Shown one piece after another: positions 1 to 12,529 of a stretch of 64,000 nucleotides of DNA. The notes under the pieces were generated by a model. It was not told the DNA's origin. It was given only the letters and a program-made list of their open reading frames with translations, and made no database searches. Origin of the DNA: Fasciolopsis buskii (taxonomy: Eukaryota; Platyhelminthes; Trematoda; Plagiorchiida; Fasciolidae); the NCBI GenBank assembly GCA_008360955.1, contig LUCM01008207.1, positions 70,111-134,110 on the forward strand, in the 5' to 3' direction. Made by a program: the position numbers and the translations under genes. The first letter of the stretch is position 1; each line of letters begins with the position of its first letter.

Positions 1-242
1 TTTTAAGCTTAAACAGAAAGGTTCGCGAATCAAAAAATTACTGTTGGCCACAAAACGAAGTGTTGGGAAATCCTCACAAATAGTTAATAAAGTTGGTAGT
101 TTGAATCGCGAGAAATATTTCGCTCGACGAGTAGTAGTAAACCTTTATAAATATTCCTAACCTATGTATGTTGCTTCATAATTATGTTGGCATCATACTG
201 TCGTCATGGTTTCTTCCACCTGTTGAAAATCACGTAAGATAG

Positions 243-245
<3 letters not shown>

Positions 246-285
<40 letters not shown>
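246..285. repeat. (TA)n microsatellite
   Basis: About 20 uninterrupted TA units. Confidence 0.98.
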
Positions 286-287
<2 letters not shown>

Positions 288-3200
288 CACACGTATATGT
301 AGATGATCAGATGCTAGTCAAGTGAATGAAGGACTCCTCCTCTTAAGGACCCTTCGCAGATACTTTCGGATCTCGAACGGCCCTTTCTGTGAACATTCCG
401 TCCACTGCGTTATCACAGTAGAAGCGTTCGTAGTAGTGTGAAGATACAAGGGGTAACCGGAGCTTATTACTTGGTTGGTTGACATCTGATATCTGGCCTG
501 GGGGATGTCAAAATCCTAGTTGTAAACAAATCACAGCCGATATAGTAAGTATGCATTAACAGAGGGATCAAATCTGCACATTAGACTATTTGGATACGGT
601 CCAGCAGGAAGGGTCCTCCCCGTCGACCCTCAACTTCTGTTCACACCTTCGGACTGCAAAACTCCCACCGACATGCCACAGGTTACAATAAGCAGACGAT
701 GCCATGTTGCAGTCCGGGAGTGGTAGTAGGTATGTTGTGAGCTATCCACACTGCTACATTCTTTCTTCTGTCTTCTCTGTTATCGTTGTGTTCAGTCAGG
801 ATTCTGATGGCTTTAGATCTTTTGACAAGTCTGCAGTCACCAAGTGCTCTATGCTTGAACGTTCGCAGGTGGTTGACAGTAGTGAAAACAATAAAAACTG
901 TCTTCTGGATGCGGAAATCTTCGGCTTATTATAGCCGAAGAAACGCTACACACTGCTGGTCATTGATTCATTTTCTTTTTTTGAATATTGATTTTTATGC
1001 TGTTGTGGAAAGAATTGGTTGTCTTAAAAATATCGATTGACTGAAAAGCCAGTTAAAGTTCGCCAAGGCGACTACCAAGAAATCCTCTCGTCTGTTCCTG
1101 GCGACAATGATTAAAGTAATTCACTAATTTGGTGCATTTAAGTCACTAGCGTTTTCAGTAAAACATTTCATTATCATTTCCTTCGTAAAGCTTCTACATG
1201 TATAAAATAGTTTGCTGAGGAACTAAATTTTCGATTAAAAAAACTGACATGCAAAATAAACAGATGTCAGAATAAGTTATAATCATTTCTCAAAGGTAGC
1301 AATAAATGTTTATTAGACTATTTGTTGAAATGGTTTCTTCAGTTTTACGTGTGCTCAGTCTGAGTGGAGTTTGGACGGGAAATATCAAATAAAAGATACG
1401 AAGTTGTATTGAATGGGACAGCGAATTAAGTAAAGTTGAAGTTAAACTGTAATCGGATATGTATTTTCTATCTGCTTGTAACAAAGGATGCAGTAAGTCT
1501 AAAAAATCGCATTCGTCTTAATTTCACCAAATAAAATCGTAACAGTTCATTTAAATTATCACTTAATTTTGTCAGTTCATTCGAGAGACAAAACATTTCG
1601 CAATACAATAGTTACTCTTGACAGTAGCAATGCGTGTGGACTCTCGGAAGCGCGTGTGTGTACAGCTCACATTTGTAATAATTCACCCACCGGTCAGTTG
1701 AGGCTTTAAGAAGCAAGTCTAGTCCACAGGGAGAATCTACGTGATCACTTAGTGAATGGGCGAGCAAAGAATATGGTAAAACAATGACGGACATCTAGGA
1801 GACTGAGCAACATACGTGAGACGAAATTTCGGATACGGACGACCGACTTGTGCTAATTTATGTATGCTGTTATGCGCATCCGTCCATCATTTTTTGCCCC
1901 AGATATGTAGTAAAATATTCATTACGCGTTCGAACCGATGGTAATTTGCCAAAAAACTTACTAACTTACGAGTTAGCGTTCAATTCCCACTCAGAAACGT
2001 TGTAATTGTATTTACTGCTCTGGTCGTTCATTTTATATTAGTAAATGATCACCTTATATGGCAGTTGCACCAAACCCAATGTGGCTTCCTCAAGTCTAAA
2101 ATATTTGCTGTCTCATCTGAATCGCCAAGAAAATCTGACCTATGAGGATCAGTTCTGTGATCCTGTAAGTGGGAAATATGTGTTAGCATTAGTATTGGCA
2201 GTACTAGTGCTAGTATTATTGGTAGTATTGTGCATATTAATATTTTAAAGTTTTGAAAATGTCACCAGGACCAAGATATTGTAGAGTCGATTGCTTAGCT
2301 ACACCGAACTTGACGTTCTAAGCTGAGATTTAACGGTCCGTCCAACTCTTAGATAGATATCCTAAGCGGGTCGATGTAGATTGGTAAGATCCAATTTCGC
2401 ATGTGGTTCATGGTAAAACCCAATTGCTTAAAATCCATTAAAATTCCCGTATGCTGATGAGAGAAATTAAATTTGTCTGCGGTTTTATGAGGTTTTTAAC
2501 CTTGGAAGTATTGGATCGAAGCCATCAAACTATGATTCCGTTGAGCTCATCACAGTCGTTGTGTGAAAATGAATAACACTAGGATGGTCGGAATAGCCAA
2601 ATCTGCTATAAGGGCCAACAGTATTCTATGTTTCTTTTTGTTTCAACTGTTTTTCCCGCCTTTTTAACTGCCGACTGAGGCAACCCTTATCCACCCGGTT
2701 CTTATGCGGGCACCGGCGCGAGGGACCGTGGGAATGTTTCACCGGTTAATGCACACTCGAACCGAAAAGCAGTCGTGTGTTGTCCTTGATTGACAACAAT
2801 TGATTACAATGGACGAGTACGTCTTTATGTGCAGGCATTCGGTGGTTCATTTTGCCTGAAATAAGTCCGTTTAACGGATTATGATAGCTGGCGCACATGG
2901 ATTCCATTAAAACGAAAACGTGAGCCTCTTCCTGCTTACGTTTCTATTGGATAGAAAATATCGGCCCGCGGTCCTTTCATCAGGCAGAATGGAGGTTGAA
3001 AGGACTGCGGTCGATCGAAAGCAGTCAGTAATAAAATTGCACCGAGTTGGTGGTCAGAAAGTCAGAAAGTCACGGAATACTGTCCAGTGCACTGTTCCAT
3101 CGTAACGCTGTCGAGAAACAATCAAATCTCACCATGTTTTTGGGTCATATATTGTATAACACCCACAGTTAGCCAACGATTCTTTAGATTTCGTCAGCGC

Positions 3201-6200
3201 AGAGCTCGTTGATTGCAGCTCTGGACTTCTCGTTGAGGTGTTCATCGTAGACAGTCTTCGCCCTCTCGAATTTACGGATCGAAGCACTACCGGTCCGTAT
3301 TGCTGCTAGTCAGGTAACATCTTAGTAGCTCTTGAAGCTTCCACAAGTTAATGCTGAATTCCTTTTAAATTTCAAGTGAAACTAATCTGTTTCATTTTAT
3401 TAACTGAATCTGAGGGCTTAAGTTGGCACCGGTTCCACTTACTTCCGAGATCAAAACAATTACACCCCTAATTCACACGGCAACGAACAGTACCAGAGGG
3501 ACTAGGGGCAGTCTGTTTGAACGGTTGTCCGTTTAGTTCAATTAAACTCCAGATTGTGAATCACTTCAACGAATATCGTACGCTCAATAGCTTGCAAAAA
3601 CACAACCATCCGGACCCTATTTCCGTACAAACTGACTCGACCTTAGCTACTGATCTGAACATGTTTAACGCACAAGTGCAGTAAAAAGAGCATGCCCCAT
3701 ATCCACTAGGGCCCAATGCATGGCAGGAACAACCGGAAACTGTGATCCTGAAGCTTGGAGTGGCATAGAACCACATCAGGTATCGTTAGGCCAGGTGTGG
3801 GAACGGGTCACGCGATATCGAATAGCCGTCTGCCTTGGTTCCTGTCCTCCCGATTCGTCAATCAGACTTGTTTTCGGCATACAAAACCACCGAAACCGGG
3901 CCAACGGGGGCGCACTTGTTCATTTAGATCAAGTGGGCGGTGCACTCAGTCGTGTTGCCTTAAGGACAATGCATGTCCTCTTATCTTGACGGTCATTTGC
4001 GTTCACCGGCAGAAGCAACTCTACGTCCTGATGGTCAGATCCCATTATGCCTGTGGTCTACCAGCAAACCGACCCGAGACGAATTCACGGAGTACGCAAA
4101 ATCCGCAAAAATTGAGGTTGTTTTTTGTCTGACACGAGATGCTCCAAGCGACTTCAAGCATCATATGTCATGAGTGCGCAGTTATTGCGGTCCCGGGGCC
4201 CTATTAGCGCGCAAATTAAAAACATCCGGTGCAATCGTTTGCACAAAATCGAGGGCTAAACACATTTGATGCTTGTAGGCTGAGTATCTACCAACCGAAT
4301 ATATTCATACTACCAGAAAATGCGAAACACATCAATTTAGAAAATGTACCGAAGGAATTTGTGCAACTTCAAAAACATCATATACGACATATCCGTACAT
4401 ATGAGCCACCTTGGTTTACTCTTAGCCGGCCGGTATTTCCTCGCCCTCGGCAGTTCGATTAAACACTATATCATCTAATCTAACGACTAGTAGCAGGAGT
4501 AAACTGGAAAATAGCCGAGACACTAACGGTGATCATCAGTATTTTTGCTGACGGATGTGCCGCACAGACAAACGAAATCATCAAGGTATTCTGATCCTCT
4601 CTATGTCGAGAATCACGATCAATTGGCTGTCGCTGGTTAATTGCGTAGAAATGTGCCCATATACCGAATTGCATTTTGCTTTTTTATCTATCTACTTGGT
4701 CTGTGTGTGCATGAAACTGTCCCCAGGGATCACGGTCAGGTGTCGGTTGCCTCACTGTCAGATACTGGGAATGAGAGGAAAACGAATGGCTTCAAATTAC
4801 GAAGAGGAGCAGCAGCGAAGTACCTGCTGAAACATATCGATCAATGCCATGGAGACCGGTGAATGACGCACAACAAAAACATTTTTAACTATTTTAATGC
4901 TTGCAGGCAACAAGTTCATTAAATTTGTGAACACAATTCAAGCTTTCGGCTTAATCAGCACACTAGGCCAATTTCGTCCTTTTGTGTGTATTTGTCTTTC
5001 GATGATGTTTCCCTATACAATCATAGACTTTTGTGTCACAAAATGAACGATAATCTCGTTTTTCGGTTGCCAGATATTGATTTAGTTATCTGCACTATGA
5101 TCAAATGGATATATGGTTATAAAGTTGTCCACCGAGCGGTTAATAATTTTGATGAAATTTCACTTGACAATCGACATTTGTGATCCATTGCTCAGATTAA
5201 ACCAGATGCATACTTTTAATAGAGCTGACGCTTAAATGCGCCTCGAGAATTTATTAGATTGAATCGACGGGCTACGGGATCTGCTAAAATATAAAATCAA
5301 TAATTCAATTTAATACGTCATTAATGGTTAATTGGATTGCCTTCAGCGCGCTGAATTGACTTTGCCCGTGACCGGCTAATAACTCCATGCCATTCAGAAT
5401 AAATGGGGTTCATAGGATTCATAAAATTAACATACACATCATTTCTGCGACTATCAAACCGTGGGTAGTGTTTCATCGTTTGACAGTCCGTTTGTGTTGT
5501 TTTTTGGTAAGCTATGTTCATGTTTAACAAACGCGTTAACGGTTCTCGAAAGGAGCAGACGCTTTTACAAATCCGTCTGATAATAATATGGCAATGTGAT
5601 GTGACATTTGTAAAGATTAAATTAAAAATTATAGTATAAAGCTGTCGTCAACGGAGACCATTTTATATACTACAGTAAACTACAATTGATTTTGGAGTAG
5701 AACAGTGACCTTAAACTCTCCACTCATTTTTAACAGTCTAACACCAACCGCTAATTAATGACCTTGATGATTCATACAACGACGTGAATTCTATTCCAAA
5801 AACGTTGTTTTAACTATTTAAATTTTAGTACCAGTTTATATTCGATATTTTAAATTTACCCGCAGACCTGAAAACCGGATGGAAGAATACAAGTGAAAAA
5901 AAATCTAGCACACTTCAGGCATGGAGCACACATTGTGAAGTCTTAGAATGGACGCACATCCAAAGAACTAAGTCTTTCATAGTGATTTTTATCACATTTT
6001 TGCGTGTTCTTCTATATCTCTGCACATTCGACATAAATGTGGCGGTTTGATATTTCTCATAATCTCCCCGAATCCTTTTAATCGGCTTAACAGCTTAAAA
6101 ATAAACTGCAAAACAAATGGTTACACCGTAAACGATAGACACTGCAGGGATCAAGATTCTTAATGCAAATTTGGTTGACTTTACCGGGAAACGGGTCTGT

Positions 6201-7469
6201 CCTAAGAGAAAAATTGGATTATGAATGACGATTTGAAAAATATTAATGGCCGTCGATCCAAATAGGTGTTTTTCATTGGCTATTTGCATGGACAGAGTGC
6301 GAAATGTTTCCTGTTCTTTTTAATTCCATCCACATATTGCTTGCCACATTATGCACAGACATTCGACCTAACGAAATTAAAACAGAACAGCTTATGGTAG
6401 CTTTATTGATGAACATTTGAACAATAATGAACACTGATTAATCGTCTTATACTGCCCACAATATAATGACCTACTGTTGTTATATCCTATTCTTTTGAAG
6501 ATAAAAATTGATTGTCTCAAGGTTTATCCAATATTAACAAGCAGAATTCGAGAGTACCTGAATAAACATTAAATTTCCCCAACATCATCTTATTCAGTAT
6601 CACTAATTCGAACAGATATTGACGATAGTTCACTACATACAGTACATATACACGTATATGTATGCATACATATATATGAGTGGAGAAACAATTATTAGTG
6701 AAACTAATTATCGATATTGTCCTCTATTTTGGAATACTTATGTTATAAATATGTCCCTCAGAATGATTCTCGCGGCCGGTAACCGCCCAAAACTGAGTAT
6801 GGAGCTAACTACCACAATCGAAAACATTACTACTATTACTGCCCTTAGTGCTTTCAATGTCCCTGCTACTGTTACTTCTTTCATTGCTAAATTCACTATC
6901 ATTTACCACCCCGGTAAGTCTGGGAACCAGGCAGTTCGAGGTATATATCTCGTCTTTTTTTCCCCGAACTTTTTTAAACTGATAATCGGTCTGCTCTGCT
7001 CGATCTAATCTACAATTGGGGCAATATTAAACAACTTTCCAATCGATTTGATGCACAATGAAACTAACTGCTTAGTGCTGGAGACAAAGTGCCAGAAATC
7101 ACCTAGATCTTTCAAGGCATTAGCCATTTTCCAATAACGGTGTACGCATAATTTTGTTCAATAGTGCACTGTTTGAATCATAATGAGTTTGCATTTTTCT
7201 GCCAGGTTTCTCATAGAACAAGAACCGGGAAACAAATATTTTTCTGCTATCCTGTTGTCTTATTGCATTTGTTGGTTTGCCAATAAACATTTGTGGACAA
7301 ATTTGCACCGGTGGTAGTTTTAGACCGGCTATCATGTCGAGTGTTCGGTTTCGTCCCTATTTTGATCCATTACGTTAAATGCATGGACAATTCAACAGAA
7401 GATATTTTCGACCTGTACTTCTTCGTGAATAGCAGAAAAAGAAGACCAATACGGCGGGGCTCGTACATT
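286..7469. other. Intergenic DNA, no recognised gene
   Basis: Only short, overlapping frames. The longest (3755-4132 plus; 6619-7008 plus) match nothing I know. Neighbouring frames at 3973-4173 and 4229-4462 look mildly protein-like (DEFTEYAKSAKIEVVFCLTR; LENVPKEFVQLQKHHIRHI) and may be remains of one coding sequence. Confidence 0.4.
3184..3313 (-). CDS. Candidate terminal exon or pseudogene fragment, unidentified
   Basis: After a TGA at 3311-3313 the minus strand is open for about 41 codons to TAA at 3184-3186. The peptide looks protein-like: SIRKFERAKTVYDEHLNEK, SRAAINELCADEI, charged and helix-prone, unlike surrounding frames. A TAG or CAG acceptor lies at its start, but the pyrimidine tract is poor. 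I do not recognise the protein. It could be the last coding exon of a gene whose other exons are not recognised, a processed fragment or chance. Confidence 0.2.
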
Positions 7470-7655
7470 GGCCCGCGGTGACCAAGCGGATAAGGCCGTG
7501 GCGTTTGGACGTGGAGCTCGTGGGTTCGAGACCTCCCACGGCCGACCAAATTCCCCATGTGACAGCCCTCCGTTGGCCACGGCTCCCCTCCTGAAATATT
7601 GTGCACACTGTTATTTCATTAGCAAAGGAAGCAAGTGACAGAAGATAAAAACACC
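7470..7655 (+). mobile_element. tRNA-derived SINE, copy 1
   Basis: The head resembles a tRNA: an A-box-like TGACCAAGCGG (7479-7489) and a perfect B box GGTTCGAGACC (7523-7533). The body has ACCAAATTCCCCATGTGACAG and a CCTGAAATATTGTGCACACT block, then a tail AAAGGAAGCAAGTGACAGAAG. The tail is A-rich. The same order is found in three other copies nearby. This is the best preserved copy. Confidence 0.8.
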
Positions 7656-8007
7656 TCGTGTTACTCTTTTCAACCAATTACGTCACACAACCTGTGGTTT
7701 TTATAATGTGCAATTATAAACCCCGGTGAACTGGCATAAAGGTTAAATTCAGTACAACAAACAAATGTGCACAAACAGCCAGATTACGCAGTCGGATCAG
7801 CACTGCTTCACTGAAGGCTAAAATCTTCCCATCAGTGTTGTGATCAAGATTTAACTCATGAAGTGGGGTCATCTGTGTGTTTGGTTGTCGGCACGTTTCG
7901 CAAGTGATGACTCCACGTTTTTCTTCTCTCAGTTGCTTCGGGGGCACAGTGATTTCCACTGTTTATTTCTAGCAGTCCCGTGAGAAACCCTATCGAACTG
8001 TTTCATG

Positions 8008-8182
8008 TAATTTTTTCTTTTATAAGAGAAATAACAATGTACATTATTTTTCAGGAAGGGGGCCGAGGCCAGCAGATGGCTGCCAAATGGGGAAGTTGAC
8101 CAGCAGAGGGAGGACCGAAACCCGCGTCCTTCACGTTCAAGCGCCACGACTTGACCCGCCTGACCAAGGCCACCAGCACGAC
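8008..8182 (-). mobile_element. tRNA-derived SINE, copy 2
   Basis: On minus, the head reads GGTCAGGCGGGTCAAGTCGTGGCG, GAACGTGAAGGACGCGGGTTTCGG, then GGTCAACTTCCCCATTTGGC and a CTTCCTGAAAAATAATGTAC block. These match copies 1 and 3. The B box is damaged (GGTTTCGGTCC). Confidence 0.75.
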
Positions 8183-9837
8183 AAGAACTTTATTGTTTCA
8201 ACCCTAAGTGGTAGTTAACAGTCCCCGACAAAAAAACATTCCAGTAATCGCAATTCGACAGTACTTTCAAACTGCTTGATACCAACCATAAAAGCAAGTT
8301 ATCAAGCAACTGGTCATTTTACATTTGTCTATCTGAGCAGTACGTCAAACTCCATTGTGAGGAAGTTGCGTCTGATAAAATTCATCATTCTTGATAAATC
8401 AAGAAAAACTTGGAAGCCCTTTTGCCACCCTACTACCAAAGATGCTGTGTAGGCAATGTCTAGGATCATGCATTGTTTACGGCGATCAAAATGAGTTGGA
8501 TCTGATAGTCCTGAAACCCTGAAAACTATGCATTACTTCCGCTTCGTATCAATTCGACCGTCAGTGCAGAATTAGGGATCATTTCAAGACAGGATGAGTA
8601 ATACTTTTTCGAGGGTAGACTTTTTCCAGTTTCTGCGCAGAAAAGCAGACCGGAAAAGTGCCTAAAACTGGAAATGCCAAAAACGAAAAATTACAGTGGG
8701 CATTAACGTAAAAACAGATAAATGTCGTACGAACGTTACAAAGGTCGAATGCAGTCATCATCCATTAAAATTAAGAAATTTTTGATCGGGGCCACAGCAC
8801 AAGTGCAAAATACGTCGATCTTATTTTCCGTTACTGAGCTGATTTTGGGACATTGGTTTGTATGACTGGCACACAATTAATCTCGGAAAGTGGAATAAAA
8901 ATGGTTGACTTGAGCCATATGTTGATTTACACCATCTGTTTGTCGATTAGAATCCCACTGTTCCCGACGTCAAATACTTGCGCAACATGGGACTAGCTTT
9001 TCTAGGCAAGATGGCCAACTTCGCAATTTATGGAGCGTCAAGATGCTATCTACACCGCACAGCGGAGCAGTCGGAATAAAAATCAATCATAGTCTTCAGT
9101 GTGATCACACTTACGGGAAAGTAAAGAAGACTATGGACGAGCAGATGATCATACACCTTTTTGTGGCTGAATGAGAGAAATTTCAGCTGAACTTCGACCT
9201 TGTTAGTCGCGCGAGATCTTGCACTATTGCAATCTAAAGAAGCATTACTAACTCAAACAGATATACTAAAAACGCCTACTATGAGTTACGTAATTAGTGT
9301 TTGCAAGCTAATCTACTATCTTAGTTGAAATGAAGAAAATGTCTGAAAAACCAGAAAAAAATTTCCAATTTTCCGGACGTTGAATTTTATGCCTATTCTC
9401 TCCAGTGGATTCAACTGTTAGATACTAATATATGTCGAACGTGTCGCCATATAAGCAGTCAAACTGATAATCTTCCAGGCGGTTGATTTCATAGTCACAC
9501 GTGATTTTGACAAGTGGAACGTTTAAACCTTTTTAGTGTGATGTCAGGGCCATGCGGCCTTGACCCATGAATGGCGTCCAGTAGATTGTTTTATCCTCCC
9601 GTTCGTACCCCGGGGAGTCGCAATAAGATTTTGAAGTCAGCGTAATCGTATTTCACAATAGATTTCACGCAATTATGTCGCCCATTATTTTTCTGTCACA
9701 AATTTGAATATGGTTGCAAATTATTGTTACGAACCAGGTAATGTTCAGACAATCTGAATTGATAATAACCGACAGCAGACTGTGAGGTTTCTTCGTTGGT
9801 ACGCCTACGTTGAAGTTATACCTAGCAAGTCTTTTAC

Positions 9838-10030
9838 GGTCCGGCGGAGGCTGAACTGATAAGGTCGTGAAGTTTGAACGTGAACGTTGCGGGCTCGAGT
9901 ACTCCCACCGTCGGTCAACTTTCCCACTTGGCAGCCATCTGATGGCCGCAACCCCTTTCCTAAAAAATAGTGTACACTGTTATTTTATTAATAAAGGAAG
10001 TAAAATATAAAAAAAAGATAAAAGGTAAAG
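9838..10030 (+). mobile_element. tRNA-derived SINE, copy 3
   Basis: Head: CTGAACTGATAAGGTCGTGAAG; degenerate B box GGCTCGAGTAC (9892-9902). Body: GGTCAACTTTCCCACTTGGC, then the tail TATTTTATTAATAAAGGAAG followed by an A-rich stretch. This is the same block order as copy 1. A (TA)n tract begins about 100 bases downstream. Confidence 0.75.
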
Positions 10031-10131
10031 AAACGAAAAAGAAGTTCGTGGTCAGGTTTTGCCGTCCCGTTTTCTCGTCAGACACGCGAAACCGGGTTTT
10101 TCTTAGCTCTTATATAACTGAACACTGCATG

Positions 10132-10133
<2 letters not shown>

Positions 10134-10174
<41 letters not shown>
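10134..10174. repeat. (TA)n microsatellite
   Basis: About 20 TA units, just downstream of SINE copy 3. Confidence 0.98.
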
Positions 10175-10177
<3 letters not shown>

Positions 10178-12339
10178 AACGTCACAACAAACGGCACAAC
10201 TTAGTGTACGCCTTCCAACCTCTAATGTATATATAACGCTAGCTTATGAGCAGAAAAGTCTCATGGTTTTGGGTTCCAGAAACTACGCCATAAGAGAATA
10301 CTAACATGGATTCAGATGTATAACTTTTAGCGCAGCCTAAACGGTCGTGTATTCTCTAAACAGAAACTGAGCACATTGTGCAGATTACGACATCTGAAAT
10401 TGCAACTGTTTTCGATTGAGGCAAATTGCTTTTAGGCCGATAAAACGTCAAAGTTGGTAGTTTTTACAAATCCATAAACTGAGCCTGGCAGTGAGAAGCA
10501 GGAAGCACATAATGGAACTAGCGAATAGTCTTTTTATCACCGATAGTGTTGTTGTTATAAACTAGTGATCATTTGTCGTTCCATACTGTCCTCTGTCCAT
10601 TAGAATCGAAGTGAAATAGTTTTCATCACCTGGAATTTTTGGAACAAACAGTTACTTTTGCCACATACAAATGGCTTGTTCTTTAAACGTACAGATGACA
10701 AAAGTGACCGAAAACTATTGGTTTTCCGGCATTTGCAGTTGTTTTGGTGCATTCTGCGTGGTGAAATCTCCATCAATTGTTCTGTGAACTAAAGTCGAAA
10801 GCACCGACAAACATTGTATTGAAAAATGCAATCTTTTTTAGTGTACGAACTAATCACTCTGTACTATTTGAAGTTCAATGAAATTATAGTTTTTATCCAA
10901 TTTCACTGACTATCAGCCCACTATTGTAAACTGCACAAAGCGTTCAGCTGTTGGATTATCGGAATATGCCTGCCTAGTCAGTCGAACCACAGAGTTTAAA
11001 CAAAAGGTAAGTATTTTATCGATAAACCATCTTTGGACCAACAAGTTTATAAACATGCCTTTCTGTTGACACGAAGAGGCTTGCAGCCAAATTGTGTCAA
11101 AGCACAACACGGTCGTCCAGTCCTTTTTGTTGGCCTGGTAAAATATCTCTGCCGATTCATTGTTGCGTCGTCAGTAGATAATTCGTAGGATAGCGATGGG
11201 CTGTTTGTAAGGTTTCACCTTTGGATCTAAATTACCAAACATTTTTAAATTAGAAATAAGAACAACATCGTACGACTGAACAGATCAAACTTCTCAAATC
11301 GATTGTCAAACCTATACGGACGAAGGTCACGTCAAGAGAGAAAACAAATTTCAATTTTCAAGTCCCAGATCATCGGGGAGATCCAAGATGAAAATTAATA
11401 AGTACACCGAAACCGTAGAAAATTTCCCTTCAGAGACCGCATCCACTAAAGATGCCACCTCTGTTAGCGGCGAAACGTTTGAGTTCTAAACACCAAGCGG
11501 TTAGTACGACATGAAAATCAAAACAGAGAGTTACGAATAAGATAACTATTCAAATCGGTTCGCTGGATGATTAAAAATGACAACGTTATACTGTTTGTGC
11601 ACACAGCACAATTGACCATAATGTTTAGTGACCGAGATAAAAGCATGGATTTGCTATTGATGAGTAAAAAGATTTATGATCAAGCGAGAAACAGAAGGAA
11701 ATGGTATTTTTTGCGAGAAAAACCTAGATTAAGACCGATCCGCCAGCGGGGTGGTCAGTCGAAAGCATAAAGACAAAAGGAAATCGATCGACAAGCAAAG
11801 AGATGCGAAGCAGACCACGGTCGAACGAATGATTTGTGAATTTGCGAAAAAAACAGAGACCGAACACAAACAGTAAAAACGTTGAGGAAAAAACTTAAAT
11901 AAATGAGCATCAAATAATAAGGGATTAGAGCACTGGTTCACGCCCGGTTCACTTAGAAATCCAATAAGTTCTCAAACTCTACACGACTAAAGTGGATTTT
12001 CGTTGTTAAACAGTGGCACCGGGATATTTTTCAATCGAAATGTCTGGGTTCGAATAACCCCGACACCGTTTAGTGTATTGAACAACCATTTTTGTATGAT
12101 TTATAGTACAATTACAAGAGCAGAAGACATTTAAACAGATAATTTTATCCCACTGTCAGTGATTTCATTAGACAGACCGACTCATTACGAATTTTGTTGA
12201 CGATGTGGCTGATCAGCTGAAGTCACGTTGTCCAGGTAAGCTTCCGGTCGTTCTGGTTTCAAACTTAGTACTTGATAACAACCAAATCCAAAGTCCAGAA
12301 ACGAAAACTCCATGTAGAAACAGATCACTACTTACATAC

Positions 12340-12529
12340 ATTTTTTTACCTTCTATCTTCTACTTCCTTCACTAATGACATTTCATTGTGCATGACTTCC
12401 ATGAAGAGGGCCACGATCCGCCGTGGGCTATCAAGAAGGGAAGTTGACTAGTGATGGGAATATTCGAACAAGCAAACTTCACGTCCAGAAAATGTGACCA
12501 TATCCACTTAACGACTGACGGGATTTGGT
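12340..12529 (-). mobile_element. tRNA-derived SINE, copy 4
   Basis: On minus: CGTCAGTCGTTAAGTGGATATGG head, GGACGTGAAGTTTGCTTGTTCGAA, then AGTCAACTTCCCTTCTTG and the tail GTCATTAGTGAAGGAAGTAG with an A-rich end. It is the most diverged of the four. Confidence 0.68.

Noticed and set aside
2454..2475. CTGATGAGAGAAA as a hammerhead core
   Set aside because: No room for stem II between CTGATGA and GAAA.
3720..4132. Overlapping plus frames of 89 and 125 codons
   Set aside because: No recognisable protein in either frame.
8987..9078. Plus peptide with LGKMANFAIY resembling a transporter helix
   Set aside because: Too short, and no second matching block nearby.
12005..12075. GGGTTCGAATAACCCC as a tRNA T-arm
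   Set aside because: No acceptor, D or anticodon arms can be folded; similar lone B-box-like strings near 22370, 41945 and 47565 were dropped for the same reason.
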